From the NCBI RefSeq assembly GCF_001096185.1, contig NZ_CRPU01000001.1:124001-188000 (forward strand): a DNA stretch of 64,000 nt, written 5' to 3'. Source of the DNA: Streptococcus pneumoniae (GTDB lineage Bacteria > Bacillota > Bacilli > Lactobacillales > Streptococcaceae). The stretch's first letter is position 1. Every line of letters begins with the position of its first letter. A program made the position numbers and the translations under genes. The notes under the pieces are model-generated. The model was not told the DNA's origin, did no database searches, and worked only from the letters and a program-made list of their open reading frames with translations. Shown here one piece after another: positions 1-10,603 of the stretch.

Positions 1-1230
1 AAAAAAAGCAATCTGCCAATTCTTCTTGCTGCTCCAACTGGTCGAGCAGCTCGACGCATGAATGAATTAACAGGCTTGCCTAGCGCTACCATACACCGCC
101 ACTTGGGAATGACAGGCGACGATGATACCAGCCATCTGGAAGATTATCTGGATGCCGACTTTATCATCGTGGATGAATTTTCGATGGTGGATACTTGGCT
201 GGCTAACCAACTCTTCGCCAACATCTCTTCTAACAGTAAAATCCTTATCGTGGGTGACAGCGACCAGCTACCATCTGTCAGTCCTGGACAAGTTCTAGCT
301 GACCTGCTTCATATTCCTTTGATTCCCCAGACTCGCTTGGAAAAAATTTATCGGCAAAGCGAAGAATCAACCATCGTCACCCTAGCTAGTCAAATTCGAC
401 AGGGCATCTTGCCGGCTGATTTCACTCAGAAAAAAGCTGACCGTTCCTACTTTGAAATCGCTAGTGGTCATATCCCTGCTACTATTGAAAAGATTTTAGG
501 CGCAGCCCTCAGAAGCGGCATCCCTGCCCGTGATATTCAAGTTCTTGCTCCCATGTACCGAGGGACAGCAGGTATTGATGCCATCAACCAACTCATGCAA
601 GACCTCCTTAACCCACCACAAAAAGACCAGATCAGTTTTGAAGCTCCCCAGTGCCACTATCGTAAGGGAGACAAGGTCATTCACCTGTTCAACGATGCTG
701 AAATCAATGTCTTTAATGGAGATTTAGGAGCCATCACAGACCTGATTCCTGGTAAATATACCGAATCGAAGCAAGACGAGATTGTCATTGATTTTGATGG
801 CAACGAGGTCTCTTACCCACGTAACGAATGGTACAAAATTCGCTTGGCCTATGCCATGAGTATCCATAAGTCACAGGGAAGTGAGTTCCCTGTTGTCATC
901 CTGCCGATTACCAGTGCTAGCCGACGTATGTTGGAGCGCAATCTCATCTATACAGCCATTACACGCGCCAAAAGCAAGCTTATCTTACTAGGCGAATTGC
1001 AGGCCTTCGACTATGCTACTCAACATATCGGAACTGCCCGAAAAACCTATCTGATTGAACGTTTCAGTGATTTATTGGAGAATTTTGAAGAAAAGCAACT
1101 AGCTGTCTCTGAAGCAGACACATCAAGCGCATCTGAACAATCCTACATCCTGACCGAAGACAACTGGGACAGCATCCCAGCCATGATTGGGATTACAGAT
1201 GCAGACCTCAAAGAGATTTTTGGAAAATAG
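1..1230 (+). CDS. recD2: RecD2-type ATP-dependent DNA helicase, C-terminal part (5' end outside window)
   Basis: The frame is open from base 1, so the start lies upstream of the window. The visible part begins at the helicase motif Ia region (AAPTGRAA). It continues through the Walker B motif DEFSMVD and a GDSDQLPSV motif, and ends with the motif VI region (AMSIHKSQGSEF, YTAITRAK). The Walker A loop must lie upstream. This order is typical of superfamily 1B RecD2 helicases, which unwind DNA 5' to 3' in repair without RecBC. The motifs are seen directly; RecD2 rather than another SF1B helicase is inferred from the motif set and its place next to tig. A hairpin shared with convergent tig follows the stop. 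Confidence 0.9.
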   Translation, partial: KKSNLPILLAAPTGRAARRMNELTGLPSATIHRHLGMTGDDDTSHLEDYLDADFIIVDEFSMVDTWLANQLFANISSNSKILIVGDSDQLPSVSPGQVLADLLHIPLIPQTRLEKIYRQSEESTIVTLASQIRQGILPADFTQKKADRSYFEIASGHIPATIEKILGAALRSGIPARDIQVLAPMYRGTAGIDAINQLMQDLLNPPQKDQISFEAPQCHYRKGDKVIHLFNDAEINVFNGDLGAITDLIPGKYTESKQDEIVIDFDGNEVSYPRNEWYKIRLAYAMSIHKSQGSEFPVVILPITSASRRMLERNLIYTAITRAKSKLILLGELQAFDYATQHIGTARKTYLIERFSDLLENFEEKQLAVSEADTSSASEQSYILTEDNWDSIPAMIGITDADLKEIFGK

Positions 1231-1237
1231 TACATAA

Positions 1238-1267
1238 TAAAACCCACCTAATCAGGTGGGATTTTTA
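1238..1267. terminator. Bidirectional terminator between recD2 and tig
   Basis: A perfect stem CCCACCT/AGGTGGG with a short loop is flanked by an A-run on the left and a T-run on the right. It can therefore end transcription of recD2 on the plus strand and of tig on the minus strand. Confidence 0.85.
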
Positions 1268-1277
1268 TCTATTAAAA

Positions 1278-2561
1278 TTATTTTACTGTTGCTGTGCTTG
1301 TAATCAATTCAACAGCTTTTTTGATTGTGATGTCGTGTTTCAACATATCAGCTGAAAGCAAGCTTTGTACTTGAGCAACTTCCATGTTGTAATCTGCTGC
1401 CAATTGCTCAACTTCTTTTTGGATTTCTTCTTCTGAAGCATCAAATCCTTCAGCTTTGGCAACTGCTTCGATAACAAGGTTAGTCTTAGTACGTGACTCA
1501 GCTTCTGCTTGATATTGATTGTGAAGGTCTTCTTGAGTAGTTCCAGTGATTTGGAAGTACATGTCAGGATTGATACCTTGACGTTGCAAGTTGCCAAGGA
1601 ATTCATTTACTGAACGGTGAACTTCTTCGTGAATCATTTCTTCTGGAAGTTCTACGATTTCAGCGTTTTCTACAGCTTTATCAATTGCTGCACCTTCTAC
1701 TGCATCTTTGTAAGCTTCTTCTTTAGCAGCAGCCAATTCGTTACGGTATTTTTCTTTCAATTCAGCAAGTGTTTCAACTTCTTCGTCGATGTCTTTTGCA
1801 AGCTCATCATCAAGAGCTGGAACTTCTTTAGCTTTTACTTCGTGGATAGTTGTCACGAATTTAGCTTCTTTACCTGCAAGATCTTCTGCTTGGTAGTCTT
1901 CTGGGAATGTTACAACTACATCAACAGTTTCACCAGCTGAGTGACCTACTAATTGGTCTTCGAAACCAGGGATGAATTGACCTGAACCAAGTCCAAGTGA
2001 GAAGTTTTCACCTTTTCCGCCATCAAATTCAACACCGTCGATAGAACCAACGAAGTCGATGACAACAGTGTCGCCGTTTTCAGCAGCAGCTTCTTTGATA
2101 ACCAATTCAGCCAAGTTGTTGCGTTCGCGTTCGATACGCTCTTCAACGTCAGCGTCAGTTACTTCTTTTTCTACATCTACTGATACTTCAAGGTTTTTGT
2201 AGTCACCCAATTTTACTTCAGGTTTTGTAACGACTTCAGCAGTGATGACCCAGTCTTGACCTTTTTCCATTGAAGTTACGTCAATTTTTGGTTGAGCAAC
2301 CACTTCAAGACCAGCTTCTTTTACAGCTGCTTCATAAGCGCTTGGCAAAAGAGCGTTCATAACGTCTTGGTAAAGTGACTCTTCACCAAATTTTTTGTCG
2401 AAGATAGGGCGTGGAAGGTGACCTTTACGGAAACCTGGAACATTAAGAGATTTCTTCACTGAGTTGAAGACACGGTCCAATTCTGGTTTAATTTGGTCTT
2501 GAGAGATAGTGAAAGTCAAGACACCACGGTTTGTTTCTTTGTTTGCAAATGATACAGACAT
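1278..2561 (-). CDS. tig: Trigger factor, ribosome-bound chaperone and peptidyl-prolyl isomerase
   Basis: The 427-residue product has the usual trigger factor length and order. The N-terminal ribosome-binding domain carries the signature region GFRKGHLPR near residues 43-51. A central FKBP-type isomerase domain (about 160-245) follows, then a long helical C-terminal arm. It binds nascent chains at the ribosome exit tunnel in the cytosol. The gene is single, with its own sigma-A promoter upstream and a terminator shared with recD2. In published pneumococcal genomes, as I recall, mannitol-use genes lie on its 5' side; here a choline-binding protein gene is the neighbour. Identity is very secure. 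Confidence 0.97.
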   Translation of the reverse strand: MSVSFANKETNRGVLTFTISQDQIKPELDRVFNSVKKSLNVPGFRKGHLPRPIFDKKFGEESLYQDVMNALLPSAYEAAVKEAGLEVVAQPKIDVTSMEKGQDWVITAEVVTKPEVKLGDYKNLEVSVDVEKEVTDADVEERIERERNNLAELVIKEAAAENGDTVVIDFVGSIDGVEFDGGKGENFSLGLGSGQFIPGFEDQLVGHSAGETVDVVVTFPEDYQAEDLAGKEAKFVTTIHEVKAKEVPALDDELAKDIDEEVETLAELKEKYRNELAAAKEEAYKDAVEGAAIDKAVENAEIVELPEEMIHEEVHRSVNEFLGNLQRQGINPDMYFQITGTTQEDLHNQYQAEAESRTKTNLVIEAVAKAEGFDASEEEIQKEVEQLAADYNMEVAQVQSLLSADMLKHDITIKKAVELITSTATVK

Positions 2562-2598
2562 TCTGTCATTTCTCCTTAAAATTTTTTAAATACAGTCT

Positions 2599-2628
2599 AT
2601 TATAACATAAACGAGCGAATTTTTTCAA
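2599..2628 (-). promoter_or_regulatory. Sigma-A promoter of tig
   Basis: On the minus strand, TTGAAA (2623-2628) and TATAAT (2599-2604) are separated by 18 bases, about 40 bases upstream of the tig start. Confidence 0.7.
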
Positions 2629-2735
2629 GTAATGACTGCGCTTTTCAATGATGCTGGAAGTATGGTTTCTTCTTGTTTTTCTTTAGGTTTCGAATATAAT
2701 CTTATAAAAGATGTTTAGTGATGGCTGATTACAGT

Positions 2736-2781
2736 AAAAAACGAATCGCCCATACATCCCTCATTAGGCGATTCGTTTTGT
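2736..2781 (-). terminator. Terminator of the choline-binding protein gene
   Basis: A 12-base stem (GGCGATTCGTTT with its complement) with a 16-base loop is followed by a T-run on the minus strand. It lies directly after the stop of the choline-binding protein gene. Confidence 0.85.
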
Positions 2782-2782
2782 A

Positions 2783-3967
2783 TTATTTAACCACAAGAAC
2801 CTTGTAATATTCATACTTATTTGGCTGTGTAATCTTAATTCTTTGACCATAGAAACCATCGATTTCTTTGTCAAAATAATCTGAAAATCCTGATGGCAAG
2901 CGTTTCATCTTAAGAACTTCTCCAGATTGGTCTGCATATACAAGGAAATGATAGTGGGTTGTAGACATACCATCATCGATTAATACAAAGTAACCTGTTT
3001 TGAGCTTACCTTGTCCATTATCTAAATAGTATAATTTATTGTTATTGATTGTGAAGTCAGTAGATGGAAGTCTAAGTCGTACACCTGGGTCTTCTAGATA
3101 AAGATCATTGCCAACTTTTTTGATTTCTGATCTAGTTGTCATCTCTGGAAGTGGTAATACTCTACGACCATCTGCTCCAAAGTAATATCGACCTGGTAGA
3201 TTTTGGAAATTTCGAATGACAGCTTTAGGATCAATTTCTTGTCCTTCTTCTTTATTATCTACTAAAGCTAAGGTTGTATTTGCAACCTCATCCCCGTATT
3301 TGTCAGAAAACTTCTTGAACTCAGGTTTGATATACCAAGTGTTTTTATCCACGATAACATCAGTAAAGTTATTTCCGTCAAATTTTGCTGTAATCAGATA
3401 TTCATATCCATCACCTAAACGAACAATGTCATCCTTTTTATAAGGGCTATTTTGTAAAGTGAACATATGGCCATCCTTGCTGAGAATATATCCTGTCCCA
3501 TCACTAGAATTTACAACTCTATCAGAGGCCATTGCACCTGATTGTTCAAAATAATACCAATTACCACCTATGAACACCCAACCTGTCATCATAGAACCAC
3601 TAAAATGAAGATAGTACCAAGTAGACCCTTCTTTGTACCAACCTGTACGCATAGCACCACTATCTGCGAGTGAGTACCAGGTGTTACCTTCCTTGTACCA
3701 GCCAGTACGCATAGCGCCACTATCTGCGAGTGAGTACCAAGTATTTCCGTCTTTGAGCCAGCCTGTCTGCATTTTACCAGAAGCGTCAAAGTGGTACCAA
3801 GAGCCAGCATTTTGTACCCATTTATTTTTAGCAAGACTGCCATCTTGAGAAAGATTCCAGTCAGAACCATTTTTAACCCAAGTATCTGCAGCCTGTGCTT
3901 GGTTGATAGACAAAAGTAGACCAGCACCTGCAAGCAAACCAAGTATAAGTAGTTTAGATTTTTTCAT
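2783..3967 (-). CDS. Choline-binding surface protein with an unassigned C-terminal domain
   Basis: The product is a signal peptide (about residues 1-27, ending AQA) followed by six to seven choline-binding repeats of the GW..GNTWYSL type to about residue 150. A 240-residue C-terminal region shows no choline-binding motif. The module order (binding repeats first) resembles CbpF or CbpC rather than LytA-type proteins. The repeats should hold it to choline on teichoic acids. Two consecutive repeats are identical in protein and nearly so in DNA, which suggests recent duplication. An in-frame ATG two codons upstream is too close to the GGAGG site; the second ATG has an 8-base spacing, so I chose it. 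I do not recognise the C-terminal domain. Confidence 0.85.
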   Translation of the reverse strand: MKKSKLLILGLLAGAGLLLSINQAQAADTWVKNGSDWNLSQDGSLAKNKWVQNAGSWYHFDASGKMQTGWLKDGNTWYSLADSGAMRTGWYKEGNTWYSLADSGAMRTGWYKEGSTWYYLHFSGSMMTGWVFIGGNWYYFEQSGAMASDRVVNSSDGTGYILSKDGHMFTLQNSPYKKDDIVRLGDGYEYLITAKFDGNNFTDVIVDKNTWYIKPEFKKFSDKYGDEVANTTLALVDNKEEGQEIDPKAVIRNFQNLPGRYYFGADGRRVLPLPEMTTRSEIKKVGNDLYLEDPGVRLRLPSTDFTINNNKLYYLDNGQGKLKTGYFVLIDDGMSTTHYHFLVYADQSGEVLKMKRLPSGFSDYFDKEIDGFYGQRIKITQPNKYEYYKVLVVK

Positions 3968-4075
3968 AGCCATTTCCTCCTGTCATGAAAATTTAAAGTT
4001 GCTGTATGATTTTAACCTCCTTTTGGATTTTTTATACTTTATAATATATATGTTAATCTAAATATTTCTAACTCT

Positions 4076-4104
4076 ATTCTACTCCTCTATAAAATGAATG
4101 TCAA
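4076..4104 (-). promoter_or_regulatory. Sigma-A promoter of the choline-binding protein gene
   Basis: On the minus strand, TTGACA (4099-4104), a 17-base spacer and TAGAAT (4076-4081). This leaves a 5' untranslated region of about 100 bases before the start at 3967. Confidence 0.7.
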
Positions 4105-4213
4105 CAAATAACATAAAAATATTGTGAAAAAATTATTTTATCACGCTAGAGGTGCTTACTCGTTTCTTTGGTACTAAATCAAGTCATTTCTCCAACATTA
4201 TTTTATATAACTA

Positions 4214-4846
4214 CTAAAACTCCTCATGCCCCACCAAATGGTGCTGAAAGGCATAGACCGCTGCCTGGGTGCGATCACTGACCTCAAGCTTGGCTAGGAT
4301 ATTGGACACGTGGGTCTTGACCGTCTTGAGAGAGATAAAAAGTTCGTCTGCGATGCGCTGATTTTCATAGCCCTTGGCGATGAGTTGGAGAACATCTCGC
4401 TCACGCGCAGTCAGGTCCTCATGTAGTTCTATGTGATTGCGGTGGTATTCGACCTTCTTGCTGACCTCTTGCTCAATGGCCAACTCGCCAGCAGCCACCT
4501 TACGGACAGCATGGAGCAATTCATCGGCACTAGAAGTCTTGAGCATATAGCCCCGAGCACCAGCATTTAAGACCGGCATGATTTTTTCATTGTCCAAGTA
4601 AGAGGTCACAATCAATATCTTGGCTTCAGGCCATTCCTTGAGGATAGCCAAGGTTGCATCAATCCCATTCATCTCAGGCATGACAATATCCATAACAATA
4701 ACATCTGGACGCAGTTCCAAGGCCAAGTCAATACCTTGAGACCCATTTGCAGCCTCGCCCACAACTTCTACATCGTCTTGGAGGTCAAAGTAGCTTTTCA
4801 AGCCCAATCGGACCATTTCATGGTCATCTACCAGTAAAATTTTCAT
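4214..4846 (-). CDS. liaR: LiaR/VraR-type response regulator (pneumococcal RR03)
   Basis: The 210-residue protein has an N-terminal receiver domain with the acidic pair at 7-8, phosphoacceptor Asp53 and the conserved Lys in YMLK. It is followed by a NarL/LuxR-type helix-turn-helix near 145-205 (LTARERDVLQLIAKGY). It lies downstream of liaS and liaF in one minus-strand operon, the arrangement of the cell-envelope stress system LiaFSR (VraTSR in staphylococci). In pneumococcus this is two-component system 03, reported to respond to cell-wall damage. The domain calls are certain; the Lia name rests on the three-gene context. Confidence 0.93.
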   Translation of the reverse strand: MKILLVDDHEMVRLGLKSYFDLQDDVEVVGEAANGSQGIDLALELRPDVIVMDIVMPEMNGIDATLAILKEWPEAKILIVTSYLDNEKIMPVLNAGARGYMLKTSSADELLHAVRKVAAGELAIEQEVSKKVEYHRNHIELHEDLTARERDVLQLIAKGYENQRIADELFISLKTVKTHVSNILAKLEVSDRTQAAVYAFQHHLVGHEEF

Positions 4847-4859
4847 CTTTACTCCTTTA

Positions 4860-5855
4860 TCATTCCTTATCTAACAGGGGAATACGAATATCAACTGCCA
4901 ACCCTTGTTTGGGAGCTGTCAATAACTGAACCGTCCCTGCCATATCTTCAACTCGTTCCTTGATATTGCGGAGTCCATAACTCAAGTCATCTAAGCTCCC
5001 TAACTGAAAACCAATTCCATTGTCCACCACCTTCAGCTGCAATTCAAAATCTGTCTGATAGAGGTAGACATCTAGGCAAGAGGCCTGGGCATGGCGAAGG
5101 GTATTGCTGATCAACTCTTGCAGGATACGGAAGATATGCTCCTCGATTTTCTTAGGCAATTTCGTCACATTTTGCTTGAAACTAACCTTGAGGTCACTCT
5201 TGTCCTCAAGCTCTTTTAAGAGGATTTGGATTCCCTCAACCAGACTCTTCTGCTCCAGCTCAACTGGTCGCAAATGCAAGAGCAAGACCCGTAAATCCTT
5301 CTGGGCAGTTTCTACAATAGCTGTGACACTCTGCAACTGGATCTGCATCTTTTCTCTATCCAATTTCAAAGCCTGTTGACTGACACCTGATAAAATCATG
5401 TGAGCCGCAAACAACTCCTGACTGACGGTATCGTGCAAATCCCGAGCAATCCGCTTCCGTTCCTTCTCGATGATTTCCTCTTCCTGAGCAAGACTGTGAT
5501 TTTCAGCTTTTTGAAGAGCTTCTGTCAAGAGGTTAAGTTTACCTGACAAGGACTTGAAACTGGCATCCAAATCTGGATCGGAAACCTGAACCACTTCTTT
5601 CCCTGCCAACAAACGCTTGAGATTGGCCTGCATTTTTCTCAGAGAAATCTCTTCCACACCTCGCCAAAACAGAGCTAGGAGACAGGTCATGGACATGCTG
5701 AATACCAACAACAAAAAGACAAATTTTTCTGTTTTTTCGACATCGTGCAAGAAAATAGACCAGTCAAAGTCAAGGATGTCCAGCAAGCTGTGGGACAGAA
5801 ATAAGACAAACAGGATGGAGGTGAGAGCAATCATTACATAAGCTTGTTTTTTCAT
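4860..5855 (-). CDS. liaS: LiaS/VraS-type sensor histidine kinase (pneumococcal HK03)
   Basis: The 331-residue protein has two N-terminal membrane helices (about 5-25 and 46-65) around a very short extracellular loop, typical of intramembrane-sensing kinases. A HisKA_3 dimerisation domain follows with phosphoacceptor His141 in ARDLHDTVSQ. The ATPase domain has DNGIGF near residue 276 and a GLRNIKERV box. It should phosphorylate the adjacent LiaR-type regulator. The start overlaps the end of liaF by four bases, implying translational coupling. Confidence 0.93.
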   Translation of the reverse strand: MKKQAYVMIALTSILFVLFLSHSLLDILDFDWSIFLHDVEKTEKFVFLLLVFSMSMTCLLALFWRGVEEISLRKMQANLKRLLAGKEVVQVSDPDLDASFKSLSGKLNLLTEALQKAENHSLAQEEEIIEKERKRIARDLHDTVSQELFAAHMILSGVSQQALKLDREKMQIQLQSVTAIVETAQKDLRVLLLHLRPVELEQKSLVEGIQILLKELEDKSDLKVSFKQNVTKLPKKIEEHIFRILQELISNTLRHAQASCLDVYLYQTDFELQLKVVDNGIGFQLGSLDDLSYGLRNIKERVEDMAGTVQLLTAPKQGLAVDIRIPLLDKE

Positions 5856-6550
5856 CCTCTGACCACCTCCACATCCCCAATCATAGTAGTCAAGAAAATC
5901 TTGACACTCTTGTTACTCTTGAGATAGTCTTTCGTTTCCTGATGATAGTGTTCATTGCGGAGAGCACGCTTGGGCTGATTGAAAAAAGTCAAATCACCAT
6001 AGAGACAGTTAACGCTGAGACTGACTTCCACATCTACAGGTACAATGATTTTGGTCGTGCCTATCATCTTTCTGAGGATAATGACATTATCGTGGTTGGT
6101 TAGGATGACCCTCTCCAGATGAATAGTGTCCTTACCCATGAGGCGAAAGAGATTGATATCATCAAATTGGCAAGTCTGGTAGCTTGAAAAATGATGGAGA
6201 TTGCCAAACCAACGATTTTTCTCCTTCTTAACCGTTACCACCTCTTCAAAAACCAAATTTGTCTGCTCTTTTTCCTGGTTCATCATCGGATAAAGAAGAA
6301 AGAGGCTATAGATAACCGCAACAAAAATAGCTAGAATCACAAAGGGATTGAGCATGACGATGAAAAAGAAGAGAATGGTTGCCACCACCAAAAGAAGGTT
6401 ATTGCCTTCTTTACCAGTGTAATAACGAATCAAAAGCAAAAAGAGGAATAAAATCAACAGAAAACGCGAAAAATGCTCTGATACCATCAAAATCAGAGCT
6501 CCTGTCAAAAGACAGGCTTCGATAAATAAAAAGATTTTAAATTTTCTCAT
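5852..6550 (-). CDS. liaF: LiaF-type membrane regulator of the LiaSR system
   Basis: The 232-residue protein has a hydrophobic N-terminal third with about three to four membrane helices (residues 5-90). The soluble C-terminal half has the beta-rich LiaF C-terminal pattern (VERVILTNHDNVIILRK, KIIVPVDVEVSLS). LiaF-type proteins hold the kinase LiaS inactive in the membrane until envelope stress. It is the first gene of the liaF-liaS-liaR operon. It is separated from upstream fni by a terminator, so it probably has its own promoter; an extended TGATAAAAT box lies just upstream. Confidence 0.88.
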   Translation of the reverse strand: MRKFKIFLFIEACLLTGALILMVSEHFSRFLLILFLFLLLIRYYTGKEGNNLLLVVATILFFFIVMLNPFVILAIFVAVIYSLFLLYPMMNQEKEQTNLVFEEVVTVKKEKNRWFGNLHHFSSYQTCQFDDINLFRLMGKDTIHLERVILTNHDNVIILRKMIGTTKIIVPVDVEVSLSVNCLYGDLTFFNQPKRALRNEHYHQETKDYLKSNKSVKIFLTTMIGDVEVVRG

Positions 6551-6611
6551 AGGTACATCCTCTCCCTTCTATTTTATCACACTTCAAAAAAGTCACCTCA
6601 GTCTGAGGATG

Positions 6612-8614
<2,003 letters not shown>

Positions 8615-8628
<14 letters not shown>

Positions 8629-9568
8629 CTTGGCTCAAATCCTTTGTTTTTGACACAATCAAGCGATAACGTTGACCGAAGATTTCTGATAAATGCTCCA
8701 AGTCTTTCTCCTGGCAGAGAACCTTGACATTGGGACCAGCATCCATGGTAAAGTAGCAGGCCTCTCCTTGCTCGCGAAGTTGACGAACAAAGTCCATGGC
8801 TTCATAGCTTGCATCGGTCAGATAAGAAAAGGCTGGTGATGCAGTTTTGGTCGTAGCGTGCATAGCCAGGGCATTTTTCTCCGTTAATTCACCAACCTTG
8901 GAAAAGTCATTTTCCTTGAGATAAGCTAGCATATCCTGATAGTCCTTCTCAGACTGACGCACCCAGTCGTCAAAGGTCGTCGAGGTTTCCACACAGAGTT
9001 TCATCCCGTCACGGCTAGAGATTGGTTTTTTCTTATCCTCTAGTACCAACATAATCATAGCTAGTTTCAAGTCTGTCTCTACAGGGTAAATTTCCCCACT
9101 ATCCTTATCCCAGGCACCTAGTGGTCCATAAAAACTCCGAGAGGAAGAGCCTGAGGCAAACTTAGCCTCCTGTGCCAACTGGCTCCGAGTCAATCCAAGC
9201 TTGAAATAAGCATTGCAAGCCTTGACCAAGGCAGACAAACCACTAGAACTTGATGACAAGCCCGCTGCGGTAGGCATATTATTTTGAGTATCGATGCGGA
9301 CAAGGCCCTCACCAGCTGGACGATAGCGGTCAATAATCTTACTCATCTTGGCATGCTCCGCCTCATTTTGTAGCTGACCATTGATATAAAAGGCATCAGC
9401 TGTCGCATCCGTCGGTAGAGATGACAAAGTCGTCTCCGTGTACATATTTTCCAAAGTCAGAGAAATACTGCTAGTAGCAGGCACCATCTCTTTTTCTTTT
9501 TTCTTTCCCCAATATTTGATAATAGCAATATTTGCGTAGGAACGTACTGTTACAGGCTCTCTATCCAT
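8615..9568 (-). CDS. mvaD: Diphosphomevalonate decarboxylase
   Basis: The 317-residue protein shows family signatures: SYANIAIIKYWGKK at the N terminus, the phosphate loop NMPTAAGLSSSSSG near residue 100, and FTMDAGPNVKVL near residue 281. It performs the ATP-dependent decarboxylation of mevalonate diphosphate to isopentenyl diphosphate. It overlaps mvaK1 upstream by 19 bases and mvaK2 downstream by 14 bases, showing translational coupling. Length and motifs match the Gram-positive enzymes. Confidence 0.96.
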
Positions 9569-10428
9569 GTCTGAACAGCTCCTTTCTCTTCTAATCTTTC
9601 TGCTAATTCTTGTGCTTGAGTCAAATTGGTTGCCAAGGCTATGATACAGCCTCCAAGCCCACCACCGCTCATTTTGGCACCCAGAGCACCGTGGCTAAGA
9701 GCCGTTTCAACCAAAGAATCTGACTCAGGGCTACTGACACCAATTTCTTTTAAATGCAAATGCGCTTGACTGAGGATTTGTCCCAGTTTTTCAGCATCTT
9801 TTTGTCTAATCGCATCCTCTGCCTGCTGGGTCAATTCTCCCAAGGCATGCAAAAACGGTAGGGCATCCTTCCCCTTGTTTTGAACCACTTGGATTGCTTC
9901 ACGAGTATGGCCATAAACACCCGTATCGGCAATCACCAAATAGGCGGATAAATCCATCTCGAGCTCTGTAAATCCTACGTTCTTAATAAAGCGAATAGGC
10001 TGGTCACTGAGACAGGTCTTAGCATCCAAACCACTAGGATTCATATGGGCAATCATTTCAGCCCGATTGACCAAGATTTCTAGTACATCATGAGGCAGTT
10101 CTGCCTGATAGTAGTCAAATACCGCACGAATGGCCGCTATGCTGATAGCTGCTGACGAACCCATTCCCCGTTTTTCAGGAATAGCCGAGTCAATCTCACA
10201 GCGAATGCAAGCCTCTTTGATAGCCAAATACTCCAGCGAAGCATAAACTGCCATAGACAAAGTATCCTCCTCATAGAGGCGCCAAGGACTCGCTGCAGGA
10301 ACTACCTTACAAGTCACCTCTACCTCCAAAAGTGGCATAGAAATGGCAGGATAACCGTAAACGACCGCATGCTCCCCTATTAAAATAATCTTACTATGTG
10401 CCTGACCGACACCAACCTTTTTTGTCAT
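9550..10428 (-). CDS. mvaK1: Mevalonate kinase
   Basis: The 292-residue GHMP kinase starts with KIILIGEHAVVYGYPA. It carries the ATP loop PEKRGMGSSAAISIA near residue 90 and the C-terminal motif GAKMSGGGLGGCIIAL near residue 252. It converts mevalonate to mevalonate 5-phosphate and is the first gene of the operon. In pneumococcus this enzyme is known to be feedback-inhibited by diphosphomevalonate. A small hairpin (AGACGA...TCGTCT) lies 10-30 bases upstream of the start. Confidence 0.95.
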   Translation of the reverse strand: MTKKVGVGQAHSKIILIGEHAVVYGYPAISMPLLEVEVTCKVVPAASPWRLYEEDTLSMAVYASLEYLAIKEACIRCEIDSAIPEKRGMGSSAAISIAAIRAVFDYYQAELPHDVLEILVNRAEMIAHMNPSGLDAKTCLSDQPIRFIKNVGFTELEMDLSAYLVIADTGVYGHTREAIQVVQNKGKDALPFLHALGELTQQAEDAIRQKDAEKLGQILSQAHLHLKEIGVSSPESDSLVETALSHGALGAKMSGGGLGGCIIALATNLTQAQELAERLEEKGAVQTWIESL

Positions 10429-10511
10429 GTTATCCTTTTACTAGACGAAAAAGTCGTCTCATTTTTTCATACAAGTATTGATTCTTTCCTATCTATTTTA
10501 TTATATTTTCA

Positions 10512-10548
10512 CAAAAAAAGCGATTGTTTCCATTCACAATCGCTTTTC
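10512..10548. terminator. Bidirectional-looking terminator after the SHIRT protein gene
   Basis: An 11-base stem AAAGCGATTGT/ACAATCGCTTT with an 8-base loop is bordered by A and T runs. It fits termination of the minus-strand SHIRT protein gene ahead of mvaK1. Confidence 0.8.
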
Positions 10549-10603
10549 CCATTATAGGGATATATTTCCATCATTTCATTATTTAAACGATTTTTAACAT
10601 GTC

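Noticed and set aside
3590-3900. Tandem repeats that could be a non-coding array
   Set aside because: They are choline-binding repeat codons in frame inside a secreted protein gene.
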